A DNA stretch of 64,000 bases from Enterovibrio baiacu (GTDB taxonomy: Bacteria > Pseudomonadota > Gammaproteobacteria > Enterobacterales > Vibrionaceae): positions 1 through 64,000 of the forward strand of contig NZ_SCHN01000005.1 of assembly GCF_004120195.1 (NCBI RefSeq), given 5' to 3'. Below are positions 25,340-34,265 of this stretch, piece by piece. The notes under the pieces are model-generated. The model ran no database searches. It was given only the letters and a program-made list of their open reading frames with translations, and had not been told where the DNA came from. The position numbers and the translations under genes are program-made. Position 1 is the first letter of the stretch. Each line of letters opens with the position of its first letter.

Positions 25340-26364
25340 CAATAATTAGCTCGCAAGTCCATGCCAGAATACAAGCTCGCGACTTCTTCTCCGTAGCCAT
25401 TAAACATGGCGGTAGGTTTTCTGCGCGAACTGAAGATAGAACCTTCACCAATAAAGCGTTCTGAAGATTGACTCCAACGTGGATGGTCAACTTGCGGGTT
25501 CACGTTGGCAAAGAAGCCGTATTCGTGACGCGCCAGTAAGTTCCACGTCGTCGGCGGTTGTGCTTCAAGCAAGTGGATTTTGACCACAGACTTGATGCCT
25601 TTGAAGCCATATTTCCAAGGTACAACCAAGCGAACAGGCGCACCATTTTGTGGGGCAAGGGTTTGACCATAGAGACCCACGCTAAGCATGGTCAATGGGT
25701 GCATGGCTTCGTCAAGACGCAAGCCCTCTACATACGGATAATCAATACCGCCCCCCACGAACTGCGAGCGCTGCCCCGGCATTTGGTCTGGGTCATACAG
25801 GGTTTCGAAGGCGACATATTTTGCACTGCCAAGCGGATCCGCTTCTTTGAGTAATGCTGCAAGGGAGAAGCCAATCCATGGGATGTTCATTGACCAGGCT
25901 TCGACACAGCGCATGCGGTATAAACGCTCTTCAAGCGGGAAGCGCTTGAGTAGGTCGTCGTAACCTAAAGTAATAGGGTTGTTGACCAAACCTGTCACTT
26001 CAAGTTTCCAAGGGTCAACCTTGAACCCTTGGCTGTTCTCAACCGGGTCACCTTTCCCCGTACCAAACTCGTAGAAGTTATTGTAATTCAACACTTTGGT
26101 TTCTGGCGTTAGCTCAATGCCTGCGCCATAGGCGTTGTTCTTAGGGGCGACGATTGGAGAGCGCTGAAAAATAGCACTTGATTCGCTTTTCTTGTCATCG
26201 CCGCCGAAGATATCAAAAATACTGGCTTGGCTCTGTGCTGCAAAAGGCAATCCAGCAGTAACAATACCCAGCTTTTTTAGAATCTCACGGCGCGATTTAT
26301 AAACCGACTCTGGCGTCAGGTCGCTTTCCTTTAGCTCAGATTTTTTCGTTCTACGGATCAACAT
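25339..26364 (-). CDS. msrP: MsrP, periplasmic molybdopterin methionine sulfoxide reductase
   Basis: This 341-residue protein starts with a Tat signal containing [10 protein letters not shown] (residues 24-33). Cys153 in [10 protein letters not shown] is the expected molybdenum ligand. Further family motifs are [22 protein letters not shown] and [17 protein letters not shown]. MsrP repairs oxidised methionines of periplasmic proteins; hypochlorite induces the system in E. coli. GAGGAG lies before the ATG at 26364. The grxC/rclC/rclR group 20 kb away is another likely chlorine-stress module in this window. Confidence 0.95.
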   Translation of the reverse strand: MLIRRTKKSELKESDLTPESVYKSRREILKKLGIVTAGLPFAAQSQASIFDIFGGDDKKSESSAIFQRSPIVAPKNNAYGAGIELTPETKVLNYNNFYEFGTGKGDPVENSQGFKVDPWKLEVTGLVNNPITLGYDDLLKRFPLEERLYRMRCVEAWSMNIPWIGFSLAALLKEADPLGSAKYVAFETLYDPDQMPGQRSQFVGGGIDYPYVEGLRLDEAMHPLTMLSVGLYGQTLAPQNGAPVRLVVPWKYGFKGIKSVVKIHLLEAQPPTTWNLLARHEYGFFANVNPQVDHPRWSQSSERFIGEGSIFSSRRKPTAMFNGYGEEVASLYSGMDLRANY

Positions 26365-26799
26365 GCCCGCTATCTCCTCAAACTAGATGCATCCAACACA
26401 CCCGCAACTGCAGGTTGCTTGGGTATAGACCTATTAAACGTTGTTTTTCTTTCATTAGTTTATGTCTATTACGAGTAAATGATTGTTTTGTCGCGTTGAA
26501 CATGGTGTTCAATACCAAACATTGGACGATCAACCGCTTAGACCCAAACGACTTATGAATTGGCGCATCTACAGGCCGTTTGGGTATACGTTTGAAATTG
26601 CACCTAGGCTTGAATGCGCGTTAGACCATTGGAATTGAGGCATTGATGGTAAATTGACTGCATGACGCTGGTTTAACCTAGACCCGCAAGGTAAAGTGAT
26701 TCGGCTGATTCTCGACGAATGATATAGCGCATTTTAAGCATCAGACTTGTTGGCTCGCATTTTTTTGCTGACGGTGAATTTTTAGATATGGATAGAGTA
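26365..26799. other. Intergenic region without a recognised gene
   Basis: This AT-rich 435-base stretch must hold the msrP promoter (leftward) and that of the next small secreted protein (rightward). One long-range inverted repeat is visible: ACCCAAACG at 26542-26550 and CGTTTGGGT at 26577-26585. No reading frame is convincing. Confidence 0.5.
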
Positions 26800-27210
26800 A
26801 TGAAAAGGGTTCTTCTTTTACTGGCACTGGCTTCGCCAATGTCCACAATGGCCGCTCAAGGGTTTTCGGCTGGCGTATTTTTGGGTACGCCGATGTCTGG
26901 GGTGACAGTGTCACAAGATGCCATTCGATTGTCATTCGGCATTGAAGAAACAGGCGTCGCGATTGATGGGCTTTGGAACCTTGGCGATTGGTTAGCAAGA
27001 CCTGAATTTGCGCCAATCTATGGTTATACGGGCTTTCAATGGGTAGACGATGAACACCATGAATGGGGGCCTCGTGCAGGGTTGGGCTTGGCGGTTCCAT
27101 TGGGCCACGGTAATGTGGAACTATACGGAGAAGCGGGTTCAACTTGGTATTGGCAGGAAGAATCAGATTTCGAATTTGAAGGCTCATTGGGCGTTCGTAT
27201 GTATTTTTAA
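26800..27210 (+). CDS. Small secreted, probably outer-membrane protein
   Basis: The protein has 136 residues from the ATG at 26800 (an ATG four codons earlier, at 26788, is equally possible). It has a clear Sec signal peptide (MKRVLLLLALASPMSTMA, then AQG). The mature part is rich in aromatic and alternating residues (FQWVDDEHHEWGPRAGLGLA, VELYGEAGSTWYW) and ends in the terminal aromatic strand GSLGVRMYF, typical of small beta-barrels. Family unknown. It contains a matS site at 26902. Confidence 0.7.
   Translation: MKRVLLLLALASPMSTMAAQGFSAGVFLGTPMSGVTVSQDAIRLSFGIEETGVAIDGLWNLGDWLARPEFAPIYGYTGFQWVDDEHHEWGPRAGLGLAVPLGHGNVELYGEAGSTWYWQEESDFEFEGSLGVRMYF
26902..26914. other. matS site 1 (GTGACAGTGTCAC)
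   Basis: An exact match to the MatP-binding consensus GTGACRNYGTCAC, inside a coding region. MatP organises the terminus macrodomain. Confidence 0.8.
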
Positions 27211-27238
27211 AGGTAGGATGTTTTTCCACCGATCCTAA

Positions 27239-27260
27239 AAGAGCACCGAGAGGTGCTCTT
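27239..27260 (+). terminator. Hairpin after the small secreted protein gene
   Basis: The stem AAGAGCACC / GGTGCTCTT with loop GAGA lies 29 bases after the stop; a weak T-run (CACGTTTTG) follows. Confidence 0.6.
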
Positions 27261-27399
27261 CACGTTTTGTGTCATTCACAAGAATTGCGTACCGATTTAC
27301 CCACTCTCCCGAAATGTTAGGCACGAGCAAAGGTCGTATTGCGTGATATCTTTAATACAGAGAAACACCACGGACAACGAACAAAGAGATTTCAGTTAG

Positions 27400-28338
27400 A
27401 TGAAAAGCTTTAGATTACTGCTTGCGATGACGTTCAGTGCATTGCTTGTCACCAACGCGCAAGCGACACAATACGCTTGGCCCGAGGCAAATACGCGTTT
27501 GGTTGGGGAAAACCCTGTGCATGTCGTTCAACAGGGCGAGCATCTAGAAAAGATTGCTAAACAGTACAATGTTGGCTTTCTCGCGCTTTTATCTGCTAAC
27601 CCAGGTGTTGACCCATACCTTCCAAAAGCGGGCACATTTGTCACGATTCCCCAACAGCTTTTGCTTCCCGACGTCGACTATGACGGCATCGTGATCAACC
27701 TTGCTGAGTTACGTTTGTATTACTTTGATAAAGCCGCGAAGGAAATGTTCATCTTTCCCATTGGGATTGGCCGAATTGGTCGCGATACACCGATCATGAC
27801 GACCAAAATCAGCCAGAAGCGTGAAAACCCAACATGGACACCGCCACAAAGTATTCGCAAAGAGTATTTGGAAACGAAAAACATTGTGTTGCCGGACGTC
27901 GTGCCTGCCGGACCTGAGAATCCGTTAGGCCTGCATGCGTTGCGCTTAGCGTATGGTACGGGAACGTATTTGATTCACGGTACCAACAAAGATTTTGGTA
28001 TTGGGCTTAGAGTAAGCTCTGGGTGTATTCGCATGCGCCCCTCAGACATTGCGTGGTTGTTCAATCGCGTCAGTGTGGGTGAGAAAGTGCGTGTGATTAA
28101 CCAGCCAGTAAAAACGAGCTTCGAGCCAGATGGCGCTGTGTACGTTGAAGTGCATCGTCCATTGTCCGCTGACGAATCTCAAGCAGGACAGCGTTTGTTG
28201 ACGCAGCCTGATGAGCGTGTTTCTACATGGTTGACGTCAAACCACATGAATGAGCGTCGTTACCGTGCAGCCTTGGCAATCCAATCGGGTATGCCTATCG
28301 AAATGGGACAACAAATTCTCGCTGACAACGACATTTAA
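27400..28338 (+). CDS. L,D-transpeptidase (YkuD family) with LysM
   Basis: This 312-residue periplasmic protein has a signal peptide (1-22, ending NAQA), a LysM-like domain (about 39-87: HVVQQGEHLEKIAKQYN) that binds peptidoglycan, and the YkuD catalytic domain (about 95-235). The active-site motif has His193 (HGTN) and the catalytic Cys209 in SSGCIRM. The family (E. coli LdtA/B/C/E) attaches Braun lipoprotein to meso-diaminopimelate or makes 3-3 crosslinks. An lpp-type lipoprotein gene 360 bases away suggests the first role. Confidence 0.92.
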   Translation: MKSFRLLLAMTFSALLVTNAQATQYAWPEANTRLVGENPVHVVQQGEHLEKIAKQYNVGFLALLSANPGVDPYLPKAGTFVTIPQQLLLPDVDYDGIVINLAELRLYYFDKAAKEMFIFPIGIGRIGRDTPIMTTKISQKRENPTWTPPQSIRKEYLETKNIVLPDVVPAGPENPLGLHALRLAYGTGTYLIHGTNKDFGIGLRVSSGCIRMRPSDIAWLFNRVSVGEKVRVINQPVKTSFEPDGAVYVEVHRPLSADESQAGQRLLTQPDERVSTWLTSNHMNERRYRAALAIQSGMPIEMGQQILADNDI

Positions 28339-28699
28339 TCGGTCGTTGGACTCCCTTAATAAACGCGTTGTTCGCATGACGAGCAGCGTGTTTTTCTTTT
28401 CCGTGACGCCGCTTTCTGCGTTCTGCTTCTTACTTTTCATCGTCGCCGCAAGGTTCTAGTGCTTTGAATTCACCGTGCATGCACACTAGGTCGAGTATCG
28501 TATTCTCATCTCATGACCGATGAAGTGTTCCGAGCCAATCTAGAAAAACTAAGACTGATGTCTTGATCTGAAATCAATGGAAATGGAAGCGAAGAGTAAC
28601 GGCTCGTGGCGTTGAGGTTGAGGGAGGTTTACGTGGCGTATAAATAGCTGCGGCACCCGAAGGTGCCGCAGAATCATAGGGGGTGTTACTTGCTAAATC
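28339..28699. other. Intergenic region between convergent ldt and lpp genes
   Basis: No supported reading frame. The only feature is the lpp terminator hairpin at 28650-28673. Confidence 0.5.
28650..28673 (-). terminator. Terminator of the lpp-like gene
   Basis: A 10-bp GC-rich stem (CTGCGGCACC / GGTGCCGCAG) with loop CGAA lies about 27 bases past the lipoprotein stop on the minus strand, followed by CTATTTATA. Confidence 0.65.
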
Positions 28700-28945
28700 T
28701 TACTTAGTGTAAGACTGAGCCATGTTGTCGATACGCTCGTTAGCGCGTGCTGCTTCGTCATAAGAAAGCGCTGACGCCGCTGCTACATCTGATACATCGC
28801 CTTGTAGAGCTGAAACCTGGTTAGATAGAGAATCTACTTTAGACGAAAGATCAGCAACACTCTGCTCTAGTGATGAGCTGCCTGAACAACCTACCAATAC
28901 TGCACTAGAAGCGATTGCCGCTAAAGTTAGAAGACGCATTTTCAT
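28700..28945 (-). CDS. lpp: Lpp-type major outer-membrane lipoprotein
   Basis: The protein has 81 residues: a lipoprotein signal with lipobox LVGC (acylated Cys20), then a Ser-rich linker. The helical coiled-coil heptads (LEQSVADLSSKVDSLSNQVS) follow, and the C-terminal lysine (QSYTK) is the usual site of peptidoglycan attachment. The mature length of ~62 residues is close to that of E. coli Lpp (58). The protein ties the outer membrane to the cell wall as a trimer. The ATG at 28945 follows GAGG; a TTG two codons earlier is less likely. Confidence 0.88.
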   Translation of the reverse strand: MKMRLLTLAAIASSAVLVGCSGSSSLEQSVADLSSKVDSLSNQVSALQGDVSDVAAASALSYDEAARANERIDNMAQSYTK

Positions 28946-29132
28946 AGTCAAAACCTCATTGTTTTTGTTTAGATGCCGAACTGCTTTTTACCTGTTTAAC
29001 AACTGGCTGCAGTTTAACAATAGACCGCGATTGTCTATTCTGCCGCCTTAGGTAGACATCGGTGCGACTCATTTTTGATACAGCACAAAAACTAAGCCTG
29101 ATGTCAGCCTAAAAGTTTAGAATTTTAGGAGT

Positions 29133-29597
29133 TTAGTGGTGATCTTTCTTTTTGTGCTTATGCATCTTACTCACCATAATCTTCTTTACGGGTATGTTTT
29201 GGTTGATTTTTGACCCGTCTGAAAACATCAAAGAGAGCGATACTTCGTCGCCTTCTTTCATTGGCGAGGTCAAATCAAAAAACATGACGTGCAAACCACC
29301 CGGTTCCAATACCACTTTGCCATTGGCTGGCACTTCAATCTCTTTCACTTGACGCATTTTCATCATGCCGTCATGCATTTCGTGATTATGCAACTCGACC
29401 TTGCCTGCAGCAGGGGATGTCGCGCTAATCAGTGAAATATCGTTGTTCGTCGAGTTCTCGATGGTCATGAACGCTGCGCTGTTCGGGGCACTTGGTGGCA
29501 TCGCACGTGCGTAAGCGTCATGAATATCAACACTTGCAAATGCTGAGAGTGAAGCGAAGCTCAGTGTTAACCCGAGTAGCGAAGAACGATATTTCAT
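29133..29597 (-). CDS. PCu(A)C periplasmic copper chaperone
   Basis: The protein has 154 residues with a signal peptide (1-22, ending AFA) and the PCu(A)C copper site: His and Met residues in VELHNHEMHDGMMKMRQV, and the downstream HVMF motif in PGGLHVMFFDL. The C-terminus is His/Lys-rich (MHKHKKKDHH), probably adding metal binding. Together with Sco it delivers copper to the CuA centre of cytochrome oxidase. GGAGT precedes the ATG at 29597; upstream in-frame codons are not needed. It lies 75 bases downstream of sco in the same direction. Confidence 0.9.
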   Translation of the reverse strand: MKYRSSLLGLTLSFASLSAFASVDIHDAYARAMPPSAPNSAAFMTIENSTNNDISLISATSPAAGKVELHNHEMHDGMMKMRQVKEIEVPANGKVVLEPGGLHVMFFDLTSPMKEGDEVSLSLMFSDGSKINQNIPVKKIMVSKMHKHKKKDHH

Positions 29598-29672
29598 TAA
29601 GTGACTCCGTTTGTATGTCAATAATAGCGATAAAAATGAAGAATGTAGGCTAAATTTCGTCACTATTTTTGG

Positions 29673-30272
29673 TTATTGTGTTTGCGTTTTTGTTGTGAGT
29701 CGAGAAATGGCATCAGACACCATATTTGGATTGAGTGTGTGAGGCACTTTCTCTAGCAAATTCCCGTTTGGCGCTAGGAAGTAAAAGTAGGAGCTGTGGT
29801 CAACGGCATACTCCATTGCTGAATCTTCAAGCGCTGAAATCTGGTAAAGCACGCCATACTTTTTAGCGAGCGCATCAATCGCATCTTGTGAGCCGCTGCT
29901 GCCTTCAATGCGCGGGTGAAAGTAGCCCGCATATTCTTGTGCGGCATCGCCATCATCGCGTTCAGGATCCAGCGTGACGAAAACAGGGCGAACTTTATCG
30001 AGTGTTTCATCGGGCAGTGATTTAAGCGCGGCAGAAAGGATAGCCAAAGATGTTGGGCAAACGTCGGGGCAATGCGTATAGCCAAAGTAAACCACACGTA
30101 CGCGTTCATCGGCATTATCGAAAAGGTTGATGGTGTCCTGTCCACTTTGAAGCAACCCAAGATTGACGTTGGAAGAGGCAACAGGTTCATCTGCTGCGTT
30201 CTGTTCAACGAAATAACGGGCTCCGAGTCCGGCGAGTAGCGCCGTGGCGAGCACAAGGATCTTTATCTTCAT
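29673..30272 (-). CDS. Sco1/SenC-family copper-binding thioredoxin-fold protein
   Basis: This 199-residue protein is anchored or exported by an N-terminal hydrophobic helix (1-20). It has the copper motif CPDVC (Cys68, Cys72) in YFGYTHCPDVCPTSL, and the third ligand His in the family motif VDHSSYFYFLAP. Sco proteins assemble the CuA site of cytochrome c oxidase and act in thiol redox. It overlaps the preceding membrane-anchored gene by four bases (ATGA) and is followed by the PCuAC chaperone gene. Confidence 0.92.
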   Translation of the reverse strand: MKIKILVLATALLAGLGARYFVEQNAADEPVASSNVNLGLLQSGQDTINLFDNADERVRVVYFGYTHCPDVCPTSLAILSAALKSLPDETLDKVRPVFVTLDPERDDGDAAQEYAGYFHPRIEGSSGSQDAIDALAKKYGVLYQISALEDSAMEYAVDHSSYFYFLAPNGNLLEKVPHTLNPNMVSDAISRLTTKTQTQ

Positions 30273-30718
30273 CGCACCATTCTTACGTCAATGGGAAGAG
30301 AAATAGACTTATCAGGGCTGCTAATGGTGCCTCGCCATGTCATTTCTGCATCCATGCAAATTGGCAACATCACATCACCTTGAAATTGGTTTTTGTTGGT
30401 TTTCGCCAACTTTAACTTGTAGATACCCATGTTCATTTCTACACCCTCAAGCTCAACGAGCAAGTAGGGCGCTTCGCTTTCCGTGTTCACACTCAGCGTG
30501 GAAGGCACAAGCGGTTCTACGGTGTCATTTTCCAAGGTCGCCGTAGCATTGGTGAAATCACAGGCTGTGGTGCTTAATACGCAATCTGATGCGATGTCGT
30601 TTTGTTCATTTGCAGAGGCAAACAAAAAGCTGTCTGCAAAAAAGTAACCAATCCAAACACATGCAAAGAGAGAAAATACACTGACAAAACGGCGAAGAGG
30701 GTGTTGCGAACTTTTCAT
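30269..30718 (-). CDS. Uncharacterised membrane-anchored protein of the sco operon
   Basis: The protein has 149 residues from the ATG at 30718 (an ATG at 30745 would add nine residues; neither has a strong ribosome binding site). A basic N-terminus and one hydrophobic helix (about 12-33) anchor a periplasmic domain with a Cys pair in SDCVLSTTACDF and the segment MLPICMDAEMTWRGTI. It overlaps sco by four bases and so is translationally coupled to it. A role in copper or oxidase assembly is inferred from context only. Confidence 0.65.
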   Translation of the reverse strand: MKSSQHPLRRFVSVFSLFACVWIGYFFADSFLFASANEQNDIASDCVLSTTACDFTNATATLENDTVEPLVPSTLSVNTESEAPYLLVELEGVEMNMGIYKLKLAKTNKNQFQGDVMLPICMDAEMTWRGTISSPDKSISLPIDVRMVR

Positions 30719-30804
30719 TAGGTGATGTTTTAGTAGTGAATACATCAAAAAGCTTACCACCAATTGTTATAAATCTGTGTGAGGGATGTCTTGAAATTTC
30801 GCCT

Positions 30805-30832
30805 ATAAAAAAGGGCCGCATTACGCAGCCCT
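30805..30832 (-). terminator. Rho-independent terminator after popT
   Basis: The stem GGGCTGC / GCGGCCC (one G-T pair) with a 5-base loop is followed by TTTTTTATA on the minus strand, 26 bases past the stop. Confidence 0.8.
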
Positions 30833-30857
30833 AGGTGTTTGGTTGAATAGTGAACAA

Positions 30858-31781
30858 TTAGTCAGCGAGTTTCTCAGAAACCTTCTCTAATCCAATCACG
30901 ATACCAAAGCCAATAATCATCATTACAATGGCGATCATCAGTTGAGAAGGTTGACCGGTTGCTGCTTCAAACGCAGAAGGGGAAAGCACTTTTTCCACCA
31001 ATGGCACTTTCTCGCCCGAGGAATTGATGCGGAAGCTAATGGCTTCTTTCCACGGCCATACTTTACCCAGCGCGCCAATCAAAAGACCGGTTAGGAAGGC
31101 AATGGTCAGGCTGCGATAGTTATTTAGAAGCCAAGACAGCACATGAGAGAAAGAGAGAATACCGACCACGCAGCCGAGCGCAAACAGCGCAAGGATAGGC
31201 AAATTAAAGCTCTTCACTGCATCGAGCACGGGTGCATACATACCAAGAAGAAGCAGAATGAAGCTGCCTGAAATGCCTGGCAGGATCATGGCGCAGATAG
31301 CGATTGAACCTGCAATGAACACCGTCAGCATGCTGAATTCAAGCGTAATAGGGTTTGCAACGGTAATGCCGTAGGCAAATACGGCCCCGCCGATTGCCAA
31401 TGCGATTTCACCGATTGCCCAGCGATCGACTTGTTTAATCATGTGAATGGCAGATGCCACGATCAAACCGAAGAAGAATGCCCAAATGATGACAGGGTGT
31501 TCAGTGAGTGCGTAAGAAACCGCTTTTGCGAGCGTGAGAATCGCCGTCAAAATACCCGCCAGCAAAGAACATAAAAATGTGCCGTTAACGTGTGTCCAAA
31601 CAGCTGCGAAGCCTTCTTTGCGCCATTTGGAAAACAGCGATGGGTTTACACGGCGAATGCTTTCTAGCAGCGTGTCGTAGATACCGGTGATGAATGCGAT
31701 GGTACCGCCTGAAACACCAGGGACAACGTCTGCTGCACCCATGGCCATACCTTTGAAAAAGGTGAGAATATTTTGCTTCAT
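30858..31781 (-). CDS. DUF368 polyprenyl-phosphate flippase (PopT-like)
   Basis: This 307-residue inner-membrane protein has about eight hydrophobic segments. It shows the family's diagnostic N-terminal GMAMGAADVVPGVSGGTIAFITGIYD and the second half-motif MILPGISGSFILLLLGMY. DUF368 proteins were recently shown to recycle undecaprenyl phosphate across the membrane for cell-wall and surface-polymer synthesis; a Vibrio cholerae member encoded on chromosome 2 was one of the founding examples. The ATG at 31781 has only a weak ribosome binding site. It is transcribed alone. Confidence 0.88.
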   Translation of the reverse strand: MKQNILTFFKGMAMGAADVVPGVSGGTIAFITGIYDTLLESIRRVNPSLFSKWRKEGFAAVWTHVNGTFLCSLLAGILTAILTLAKAVSYALTEHPVIIWAFFFGLIVASAIHMIKQVDRWAIGEIALAIGGAVFAYGITVANPITLEFSMLTVFIAGSIAICAMILPGISGSFILLLLGMYAPVLDAVKSFNLPILALFALGCVVGILSFSHVLSWLLNNYRSLTIAFLTGLLIGALGKVWPWKEAISFRINSSGEKVPLVEKVLSPSAFEAATGQPSQLMIAIVMMIIGFGIVIGLEKVSEKLAD

Positions 31782-31950
31782 GAATAGTTAATTTCTGCTG
31801 TTGAGAGAAAATTGCGCGTCATTATATACACAAACAACTTCAAGATGCTTGTTTAACAAAACTCGCCCTATGGGTACCTCTGAATCCTGCATCTTTAGGG
31901 GGTTGGGTATAACGTGTTTAGCACTAAAGGGGTTGAACAACGTGCTGTGT

Positions 31951-32631
31951 TCAGTGTCCGAGTAGCCATGCGTAGGCATGAGCCAGTTTCTTTTTACCGT
32001 CGAACCATATGGGATCTCCATGTACAGGCAATATGTGCTCAAACGGCCATGTTAAGATTTCTTGGAGTGACCATCGAAGCAGATTTCGTTCTTTCACGGA
32101 CATTTGGTGATAGAAAGGAATGGCCGCTTCATTGTGGCAACCCAACAGCTTTCCCGCCAATTGTCGGCCCAGTGATCCTTCGTTTAACCAAAGAATACTC
32201 TCTCCAAAGAGTAATGTTTTACTCAAAGGGTCACAAAAAACGACGTCTTCGCTGCAATCATTGCCGCGCATGATGGTTTGATAGAGTTGTCCTTTCCAGC
32301 GAGGTGAGGTGGTCGAGTTTAATGTGCCATCAAAGCCAATGTCTGTTCGAACGGATGCGAGGCCAGGTGCGGAGTAAAAGTACGCATCGGGGTAAGCAAG
32401 CCACCAATCGGACAATGCAGCATGAAGGTGGTTATTAACGGTAGTGATGATGCTGACAGTGCCCAGTTTCGCGATGTGTTGACGAATGTCTTCTGTCAAT
32501 GTGGTGGGGTTGTGAATGAGCAACTCGCCGTTGTCCAAACGAACAATCATCATTCGCTGGCCAATATTCACGCCGAAGCAACGGTAATCATCAGATTGAT
32601 ACCAAAGGCGGTTAGCTTGCCACTCGATCAT
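31951..32631 (-). CDS. DUF4336 family protein
   Basis: This 226-residue cytoplasmic protein belongs to the DUF4336 family, a relative of the metallo-beta-lactamase fold. It has MMIVRLDNGELLIHNPTTL near the N-terminus, TVNNHLHAALSDWWLAYPDA (His positions of a degenerate HxHxDH-like motif) and ILPVHGDPIWFDGK near the end. The function is unknown. It is divergent from the pirin gene with 264 bases between. Confidence 0.65.
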   Translation of the reverse strand: MIEWQANRLWYQSDDYRCFGVNIGQRMMIVRLDNGELLIHNPTTLTEDIRQHIAKLGTVSIITTVNNHLHAALSDWWLAYPDAYFYSAPGLASVRTDIGFDGTLNSTTSPRWKGQLYQTIMRGNDCSEDVVFCDPLSKTLLFGESILWLNEGSLGRQLAGKLLGCHNEAAIPFYHQMSVKERNLLRWSLQEILTWPFEHILPVHGDPIWFDGKKKLAHAYAWLLGH

Positions 32632-32895
32632 GTGTATTCATCCGTGATTAACCTTGTTGTTCGATAAATATCAAAAATTGTACGATCCACAAAGAGAATC
32701 TTTTCGCTCCCCAAAAGCAAAAAGCTTTATGGAGACGATCTGCACGTTTCTTCCACAACGCGATGCAACGTTCTTTACCGATAATTTTGTTGGTGAGAGG
32801 TGTGTTGTTCGAATAACTTGAATGACTTGTTCTTATCTCGGTGGTGTTGTCTCTCTGCGCTCCTTCGTAAACTGGGTGCAACTAAGGAGAGAACA

Positions 32896-33735
32896 ATGAC
32901 AACAAGAAATGTAACTCGCATCATTCGCTCACATGCTTCTAAAGACGGTGACGGTGTAAAAATTAACCGAGTACATGGCTTTAACGATGCAAAGTTCAGC
33001 CCGTTCTTATTGGTCGATGAGCTGAAAAGCGAAAATCCTGATGATTATATTGGCGGTTTTCCACCGCACCCACACCGTGGTATTGAAACACTGACCTACA
33101 TGCTGACAGGCCATTTCCAACACCGTGACCACATGGGCAATGTGGGCGAATTGAAAACAGGTGGCGCACAATGGATGTCTGCGGGTAAAGGCGTGATCCA
33201 CAGTGAAATGCCAATCATGAGCGAAGGTGGTCTGCATGGTTTCCAGATTTGGATTAACTTGCCTGCCGCCAAGAAAATGAACCCCGCGCAGTACCATGAT
33301 TTTCAGACAGAAGAGATCAATGAGTACGGTTCAAACAAGAACTTGCTTCGTGTGATTTCAGGCAACCTCACCGAAAACGGTGATGCGCTAACAGGTCCGC
33401 TTCAAAAAACGGGCGTTGAAACTGTCGTCGCTGATTGGCGCGCGAATGAAGGTGAAACGCGCAGATTGAATATATCAGAACGCTATCAAGTGAACCTGTT
33501 TGTTTATCGCGGTGATATTGATGTTGAAGGTACGACGGTGCCTCAAGGGCATTTTGCACAGCTTTCTGCAGGTGAGACCATTTCTCTCACAGCGCAGAAA
33601 AAAGCGGGTGTGTTGATTCTGGCAGGTGAACCCATCAACGAACCTGTGGTGCATTATGGCCCGTTCGTCATGAATACTATGGAGGAAATTAACCAAGCCA
33701 TGCGTGATTATGAAAACGGCGTGCTGACGGATTAA
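32896..33735 (+). CDS. Pirin family protein
   Basis: This 279-residue bicupin protein has the N-terminal cupin metal motif GGFPPHPHRGIETLTYMLTGH and HRDHMGN, then SAGKGVIHSEMP. The second cupin is more degenerate. The bacterial pirin YhhW has quercetinase activity; others modulate metabolism by protein contact. An iron-bound cupin is expected from the four ligand residues. AAGGAGAG lies before the ATG at 32896; the upstream frame extension is rejected. A terminator follows. Confidence 0.9.
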   Translation: MTTRNVTRIIRSHASKDGDGVKINRVHGFNDAKFSPFLLVDELKSENPDDYIGGFPPHPHRGIETLTYMLTGHFQHRDHMGNVGELKTGGAQWMSAGKGVIHSEMPIMSEGGLHGFQIWINLPAAKKMNPAQYHDFQTEEINEYGSNKNLLRVISGNLTENGDALTGPLQKTGVETVVADWRANEGETRRLNISERYQVNLFVYRGDIDVEGTTVPQGHFAQLSAGETISLTAQKKAGVLILAGEPINEPVVHYGPFVMNTMEEINQAMRDYENGVLTD

Positions 33736-33771
33736 GTCAGCCTAAACACCCTATCAACAGCGTAAAATCGT

Positions 33772-33798
33772 AAAGAGGAGCTTGGCTCCTCTTTTTGT
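33772..33798 (+). terminator. Rho-independent terminator after the pirin gene
   Basis: The stem AAGAGGAGC / GCTCCTCTT with loop TTG is followed by TTTG, 37 bases past the stop. Confidence 0.8.
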
Positions 33799-33911
33799 TG
33801 GGATGCAAGTGCCTTCACATCTAGGGCGCAAAAGCCAAACAAAACGTTGAATGTTTTCGGGTCATTTGTTTAATTTGAATAAGACATGACCCAAAAAGAG
33901 AGAATTCAAGC

Positions 33912-34148
33912 GTGCTGATAGTTATCGCGCAGGCAGTTGAAACGGTTTTACTGGTCTCTGGCATTGTGATGCTGGTGCGCTGTGCGTTTCAATATGCGGC
34001 GAGAACGGACAATTGGCATCAAGTGAATGTGGTTCTTTTTCGTGTTCGAAGCCTTTCAAATGACGAGTTGAAGTGGTGGTATGCTGCCATGATCAGTTTG
34101 TCCCTCGGGTTGATGATTAAAGTACTGATGCTTTTTCTTGCGCATTGA
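33912..34148 (+). CDS. Small two-span membrane protein, uncharacterised
   Basis: The product has 78 residues from a GTG with AGAGAG about 8 bases upstream. There are two hydrophobic helices (about 2-25 and 56-77) with a basic/polar loop between (QYAARTDNWHQVNVVLFRVR). I do not recognise the family. It precedes the 5'-nucleotidase-like gene by 117 bases in the same direction. Confidence 0.55.
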   Translation: MLIVIAQAVETVLLVSGIVMLVRCAFQYAARTDNWHQVNVVLFRVRSLSNDELKWWYAAMISLSLGLMIKVLMLFLAH

Positions 34149-34265
34149 TTCACCCATCAAGCTAATGTCTCCCTGCAATCAAACGGTTTAACTAAAATGT
34201 GATGTATGTGAACGAGGCTTAGATTCTGATACCATCTCGTTTTGTGCACTGCATCAAAGGGAATC

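Noticed and set aside
26741-27229. 162-codon frame on the minus strand
   Set aside because: It lies opposite the better-supported secreted-protein gene, has no ribosome binding site and an unnatural Pro/Leu/His-rich composition: a shadow frame.
34195-34216. CRP-like site TGTGATGTATGTGAAC upstream of the 5'-nucleotidase-like gene
   Set aside because: The left half fits but the right half TCACA is missing, so it is not a convincing CRP site.
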